The position numbers and the translations under genes are program-made. This document shows, in pieces, positions 59,486 through 64,000 of a DNA stretch of 64,000 bases; positions within the stretch are counted from its first letter, which is position 1, and every line of letters starts with the position of its first letter. The stretch comes from Megachile rotundata (lineage: Eukaryota; Arthropoda; Insecta; Hymenoptera; Megachilidae), in assembly GCF_050947335.1 (NCBI RefSeq), contig NC_134993.1, positions 14,446,001 to 14,510,000 on the forward strand, given 5' to 3'. The notes under the pieces were generated by a model. That model saw only the letters and a list, made by a program, of their open reading frames with translations, did no database searches and was not told where the DNA came from.

Positions 59486-59894
59486 TATTCTACACTATTA
59501 ATATTTCCTCTTCCTAACATCATCAAAAAATATAGTTTATCTGCCTATCACTGTTTTAAATATTATTTCTCACACTAGAACGCAAATGCAAACACGTGGT
59601 CTCGAACGGGACACGCTAAGAATTCATCGGCGAGATGCCTGGAGATGCCCCCATAGCCATGGGCGAGGTGCTTTTACTCGCCTTTTTGCTCACAGCTATA
59701 GGAAAAGCAGAGGCGGTCGAGCAGAACCTCAGGATCGCAATCTGACCTTTCTAATGCAAGATCAAGGCCGGACAATTATAATGAAATTTAGAAAGTACGA
59801 GACAGGATGAATAACGTCGTAACGGAACTCGTTAATCGGAACCATCAAACTGTATATTTTCTGAACGTCTGCGGATTAACACTGTATGTTCAAA
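59486..59894. other. Unique sequence
   Basis: A plus-strand frame at 59586-59810 has no recognised motif. Confidence 0.45.
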
Positions 59895-60060
59895 CGATCA
59901 TTCAAGTTTCTTATGAACCACACAATAATAATGTAATTCATATAATTCATCATTCAAGTTTCTTATAACTCACACAATAATAATGTAATTCATGTAATTC
60001 ATCATTCAAGTTTCTTATAACTCGCACAATAATAATGTAATTCATATAAACCACACAACT
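59895..60060. repeat. 52-bp tandem repeat, three copies
   Basis: CATTCAAGTTTCTTAT recurs at 59899, 59951 and 60003, with CACACAATAATAATGTAATT. Confidence 0.93.
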
Positions 60061-60667
60061 TGAAGTGCATTTCTTCAGCATTCATGTTCGTCCAAAACTT
60101 ATTTGATTTTGAACTTTAATGATGACACGAAATTAACGTGAACTAATTTATGTTGCGTTCACTTACGTTTCGACTTCGTTAAGTTCAAATTAAGTAGATT
60201 TAGAGTGAATGTTTAGAGGTAGGTGAACTGTTACAAGGAGAAAAGATCAAAACATTGGGGCGTGTAAAAATCCCCGATCGATTAATATGCATCCGATTAC
60301 CGATTCGACGCGCTATTAGCAGTAAATCCCGTGGCGAGGGTTTTGATGAACGACCCGTGGCACTGCCTCTCTCGTTTAAATCCTCGAAAGAGTAGGCTCA
60401 TGGAAATTTCGGACTAGTCGACACCCTACGGAGTTACGACACAACGGGTCGCCGTCAACGTCTACCTGTTAATTAGTTTCGGGATCGGCCACCGATCTCC
60501 GTGTTTCGATTTTCGGCCCTGTCAGACCAACCCGATCCTTTCCACGGATTTATCGACCGGTTAATGAGCTTGCCAACTAACGGACTCAAATAGAGGATAA
60601 CCGTGAAATGAAAACGTTTACCTTCTTCGATTAACCTAATGTGAATTCAAATTTAAAGATCTGAATC
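60061..60667. other. Unique sequence
   Basis: Nothing recognised. Confidence 0.5.
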
Positions 60668-60840
60668 TTAACACATTTGCACTCCTTAATTTCTTTTACT
60701 TCTCTTTCATTTATAAAATAGATGAAAGTGTTGCAACTGTGCAGAGTATGTGACAAATATATCTTTCATGTATAATAATAGTAATGGAGAAATAATAACT
60801 CCAAAAGAAATCATTTAACTTTGCAACCCTTTGGTCATGT
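60668..60840. mobile_element. Partial TTAA element (CACATTTGCACTCC end) containing the 20.4-kb repeat motif
   Basis: TTAA at 60668-60671 is followed by CACATTTGCACTCC, similar to the ends at 45897 and 13003. Inside, 60740-60759 (GTGCAGAGTATGTGACAAAT) is one copy of the unit amplified at 20440-21165. No clear matching right end was found, so its extent is uncertain. Confidence 0.4.
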
Positions 60841-61994
60841 GACTGCAGTTTGGTAAACCAGACTCCACCGCAACAGACTATAATTCTGCCTAGAATCTGC
60901 GCCGTCAAGAACCCCCGAAAGCACCTAAAAGTCCCGAAAAGCGACTTGGAATGTCCTAACAAGAATACCGCGAGCGTAAAAAGCATTCCTGGCACGAGAA
61001 AATCCAAACGTATCCTCGAAATAAGTGGAAAGGAAACAGGAAATCCTTGCAGTCTAAAAAGAAGATGAAAAGAAGTGGCTTTCACGCGGCGAGGAAAAGG
61101 AAAGAGAAGGGAAAAAAGGGAGCCGTAGGTGGCCACAGCGGGAAAGCAGTAAACCTGCAGCTCTCCAGTGGCCGTATTAATCATTCCACGTTGGATGGAT
61201 CGGAGAGGCTGTAGAGGGAAAGGACTCTCGTGAAATACGAGACGTTTCATTAAAGCCCGTCGATTCTCGCAGCCGATAATTATCTGCTACCAACTGCTTT
61301 AATTGAGAGAATTCGGCGGAGGTACAATTTAAATCTGACTACCAGAAACTCTTCTGCCATCTTTAATAAGTGTGTCCTCTCAAGTTTAAGTTACCAACGT
61401 GGATGTATCAGAATCTCGAGGATCAGTATGTCTTGTATTTTCTTTCCATCACCATTCCGGTAATTACGATTGCACCGGGATATTGCGCACCACGCCCCTG
61501 GTGAAAGGGTGATCCAGCGAAACGAGAAGGTGGAGAAGAAGAGAGGCGATGCAGAAGCCGGTGATTTCAGTTGGCCGGTAGGCCGATCCAGCCTCGGGAT
61601 AACCTGCCGATGAACCGTAAACCAGGAACTTATTATGGAGCCGTGTAGCTCGCGCGAGCACACAGCCGCTTTATTATTGCGACTATCCAGCAGCATGCTG
61701 GCCGTTGCACGTGTTTCTAGGATAGCTGCAGGATTATCGGAGACCTGAGGTTGTTTACCTTTCCTAATTGTGAAACCGAGAGTCTGATAATTACAAGACT
61801 CCACAAAAATTTTGGTAGCAAGGAATTAAGCTTTTTGCAGCATCGATTACTCTTCAGTTTTTATTTTCATTGATGCATAAAACGTTACTGGGTCTATAAA
61901 GCCTTAACTCTGTCTGTAGACTCAATGAATTCCACACTAAATTTATATCAAAGGACCTATTGGACGAATATGTTGCAGAACTAAATCTATTCTT
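60841..61994. other. Unique sequence
   Basis: Minus-strand open frames at 60711-61250 (about 179 codons) and 61391-61804 (about 137 codons) lie outside arrays. They show no domain I recognise and are not called. Confidence 0.45.
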
Positions 61995-62285
61995 CCTCGG
62001 ACGCCATTTTGGTTGTACATTCGGCGCCAAAAGTAGGCGCCATGTTAGTTATATGTACATTTGGCGCCAAAAGCGAGCGCCATGTTGGTTATATTTACAT
62101 TTGGCGCCAAAAGTAAGCGCCATGTTAGTTATATGTACATTTGGCGCCAAAAGTGAGCGCCATGTTGGTTATATGTACATTTGGTGCCAAAAGTGAGCGC
62201 CATGTTGGTTGCTATACATTTGGCGCCAAAAGTGAGCGCCATTTTGGTTATACGTTTGGCGCCAAAAGTGAGCGCCATGTTGCTT
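61995..62285. repeat. 40-bp tandem array of E2F-type palindromes with GCCAT cores
   Basis: About seven copies of a 40-bp unit: TTTGGCGCCAAAAGTGAG, CGCCATGTTGGTTATAT and GTACA. TTTGGCGCCAAA is a perfect palindrome fitting the E2F consensus TTTSGCGCSAAA. CGCCATGTTGG or CGCCATTTTGG is YY1/Pho-like. One copy has TTTGGTGCCAAA and the first has TTCGGCGCCAAA. The last two copies are shorter. Confidence 0.95.
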
Positions 62286-63364
62286 TTCCTTTTCAGAAAA
62301 GTCTTTCACCTTTAGATTCTTGAATCATGCAAACATCCTTCCTCAAGACCTTCCTAAAAACCTTCCTCAAGATCTTCCTTATAACTCCACTTAAATTTCT
62401 CAATTTTTCAATTTAATTTGAAATAAAATATTTCGATAATTGCCCAGTAAAACAAACGAAACGCACTCGAATTTAATCTCGATGCTCCATGAATCTCCAC
62501 CCCCTTGAATGCTCATTGAATCGTTGAAGCTCTTCAGCTCGAATAATAGTCGTGCAGAGAGGAACGGATAAAGGACAAGATACTAGAGAAAGAGAGAAAA
62601 AGGAAGTAAGAGGGCAAGAAAAGAGGAGAGTATTTCTCGGACAAATATAATATACGAGTACGCGAAGCCCCCGGGGAGTAACGTCCACCATACCGAGACC
62701 ATAATCTCGGCTGAAGATGGTACCACACCCATGGGGGGTCGGATAGCTCGGTGAACATCGTGCAGAAACGTAGCTTGCCCTAACTATTCCTTTCGAATAT
62801 TACACTTACAGAATTTTGCTATTTCTAACTTTTCTACTTTAATACGATTTCCGGGTAACTTGGAATATCGAGAACACTTATGTCAGCTGAAGATACCACA
62901 TCTAGACCTTGATCCACTTCCCTTAAATATTAAATATTTCGACAAACTACGCAATTCTAATCCCAACAAAATTATCCAAGCAATCTAAAACTCAGAACTC
63001 GATATTTTTTCAAAGAAAATTACAGGCTTCACGGTTTTAATAAAGTCGATACGATCCTGGCGAATCTAAGCGAACGGTAATCTTCGAGGCAATACTTAAG
63101 TGGGTTACCCGTGCACGTTATCGATAGGCAGGTTCTTTCGAACGCCGAAGGGTGGGTTCTGTGCAACGATACTGGTTCGACCGGCTTGCGAGGCTGAATG
63201 AAGAGGACCACGACTGAAAAACATCGAGAATCGACCCTTCCACCGTTTATGCTTACCATGTCCGCCGAACAATGTCCATTCACTCGTGACCGCCTTGCCG
63301 AATATATTCGGAAATAAAAAAACTTGTGCTGTTGCGCGGACTTATGTAATCCTTTTTTAATTTA
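62286..63364. other. Unique sequence
   Basis: CTTCCTCAAGACCTTCCTAA-type short repeat at about 62337-62382. Open frames at 62473-62758 and 63029-63283 lack motifs. Confidence 0.5.
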
Positions 63365-63960
63365 TTTTATATTGCTGCATGAATTATATTGAGTTGAGTA
63401 TTGAAAAATTGAACGAGGTCACATATCACCTCACATGATATTAGACTTAGCAACGTCATGAGAGTAACTCGATATAATAAATTATTATAATTGTACAAGC
63501 TGAGTATTGAAAATCTGAGCAAGATCACATATCACCTCACATGATATAGACTTAGCAAAATTATGAGAGTGACTCGATATAATAAGTTATTATAATTGTA
63601 CAAGTTGAGTATTAAAAATTTGAGCAAGATCACATATCGACTCACATGATATTAGACTTAGCAGCGTCATGAGAGTGACTCGATATAATAAATTATTATA
63701 ATTGTACAAGTTGAGTATTGAAAATTTGAGCCAGATCACATGTCACCTCACATGATATTAGACTTAGCAACGTTAGGGGAGTAACTCGATATAATAAGTT
63801 ATTATAATTATACAAGTTGAGTATTGAAAATTTGAGCAAGATCACATGTCACCTCACATGATATTAGACTTAGCAGCGTCATGAGAGTAACTCGATATGA
63901 TAAATCATTATGATTATACAAGCTGAGTATTGAAAATCTGAGCAAGATCACATGTCACCT
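63365..63960. repeat. ~105-110 bp tandem array at the right edge, five to six copies
   Basis: Shared words are GATCACATATCACCTCACAT, GATATTAGACTTAGCAACGT and ATGAGAGTAACTCGATATAA, followed by TTATTATAATTGTACAAG. It ends in a short CCTTAAAC repeat close to the window edge and may continue. Confidence 0.92.
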
Positions 63961-64000
63961 TAAACATTTCACCTTAAACTCTTAATTCTAAACTCTAAAA

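Noticed and set aside
60711..61250. 179-codon minus-strand frame
   Set aside because: Hydrophobic patches but no family motif. The frame overlaps the partial TTAA element at one end. Kept unassigned.
63250..63283. Minus-strand NGHCSADM followed by GTAAGC as a possible fng exon (family has GHLINTNCS)
   Set aside because: The residues do not align in order and no acceptor-supported exon around it resembles Fringe.
1..64000. tRNA or rRNA genes
   Set aside because: No convincing B-box (GGTTCGANNCC) with a matching A-box and acceptor stem, and no rRNA core sequence, was found by eye.

Overview
This looks like gene-poor nuclear DNA from an insect, most probably a hymenopteran such as a bee. Spliced exons with GT/AG borders, multi-kilobase introns and dozens of minisatellite arrays rule out a bacterium. 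The only gene I can identify firmly is fringe (fng), on the minus strand. Four in-phase coding exons (52892-52977, 44012-44177, 43393-43478, 40396-40453) join into the last 131 residues of an arthropod-type Fringe glycosyltransferase, ending at a stop codon at 40396-40398. The upstream exons, which should carry the membrane anchor and the metal-binding DDD motif, were not found and probably lie beyond base 64000. The hymenopteran assignment is an inference from the style of the protein and the genome; the fringe call is strong.

Layout. Bases 1-40395 lie downstream of fng and contain about 25 tandem arrays separated by unique AT-rich spacers, one unrecognised open frame (4488-5246) and a CpG-rich block near 19.9-20.2 kb that could be a promoter or 5' exon. 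Bases 40396-52977 hold the fng C-terminal exons. The 2.9-kb last intron is mostly filled by a 134-bp array and a 56-bp array. The 8.7-kb intron holds a 106-bp array, several TTAA-flanked MITEs, a composite 11-bp/16-bp array and a 198-bp array. Bases 52978-64000 (probably further fng intron) carry arrays of 8-10, 210, 19, 52, 40 and about 110 bp.

The most interesting system is a set of six 11-bp minisatellites (unit close to GTGCGTCACGA) at 1-838, 3166-3902, 7966-8682, 14353-15115, 37068-38290 and 46690-47860. They appear to derive from a piggyBac-like, TTAA-flanked MITE family. The compact 210-bp member at 49786-49995 has a single GAGTGCGTCAC near one end. The array locus at 46528-47880 keeps both ends of the same element, with the repeat expanded between them. 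Other arrays keep parts of the same junctions. A second 16-bp minisatellite has invaded the 46.7-47.9 kb array.

Several other array units contain strong matches to known regulatory consensus sequences: an E2F palindrome (62 kb), NRF1/Ewg palindromes (51-52 and 57 kb) and YY1/Pho-like GCCAT cores (9, 51, 59 and 62 kb). Whether any of these function is unknown. Most long open frames here are by-products of stop-free tandem repeats, not genes. Array borders are read by eye and are approximate to about 10-20 bases.
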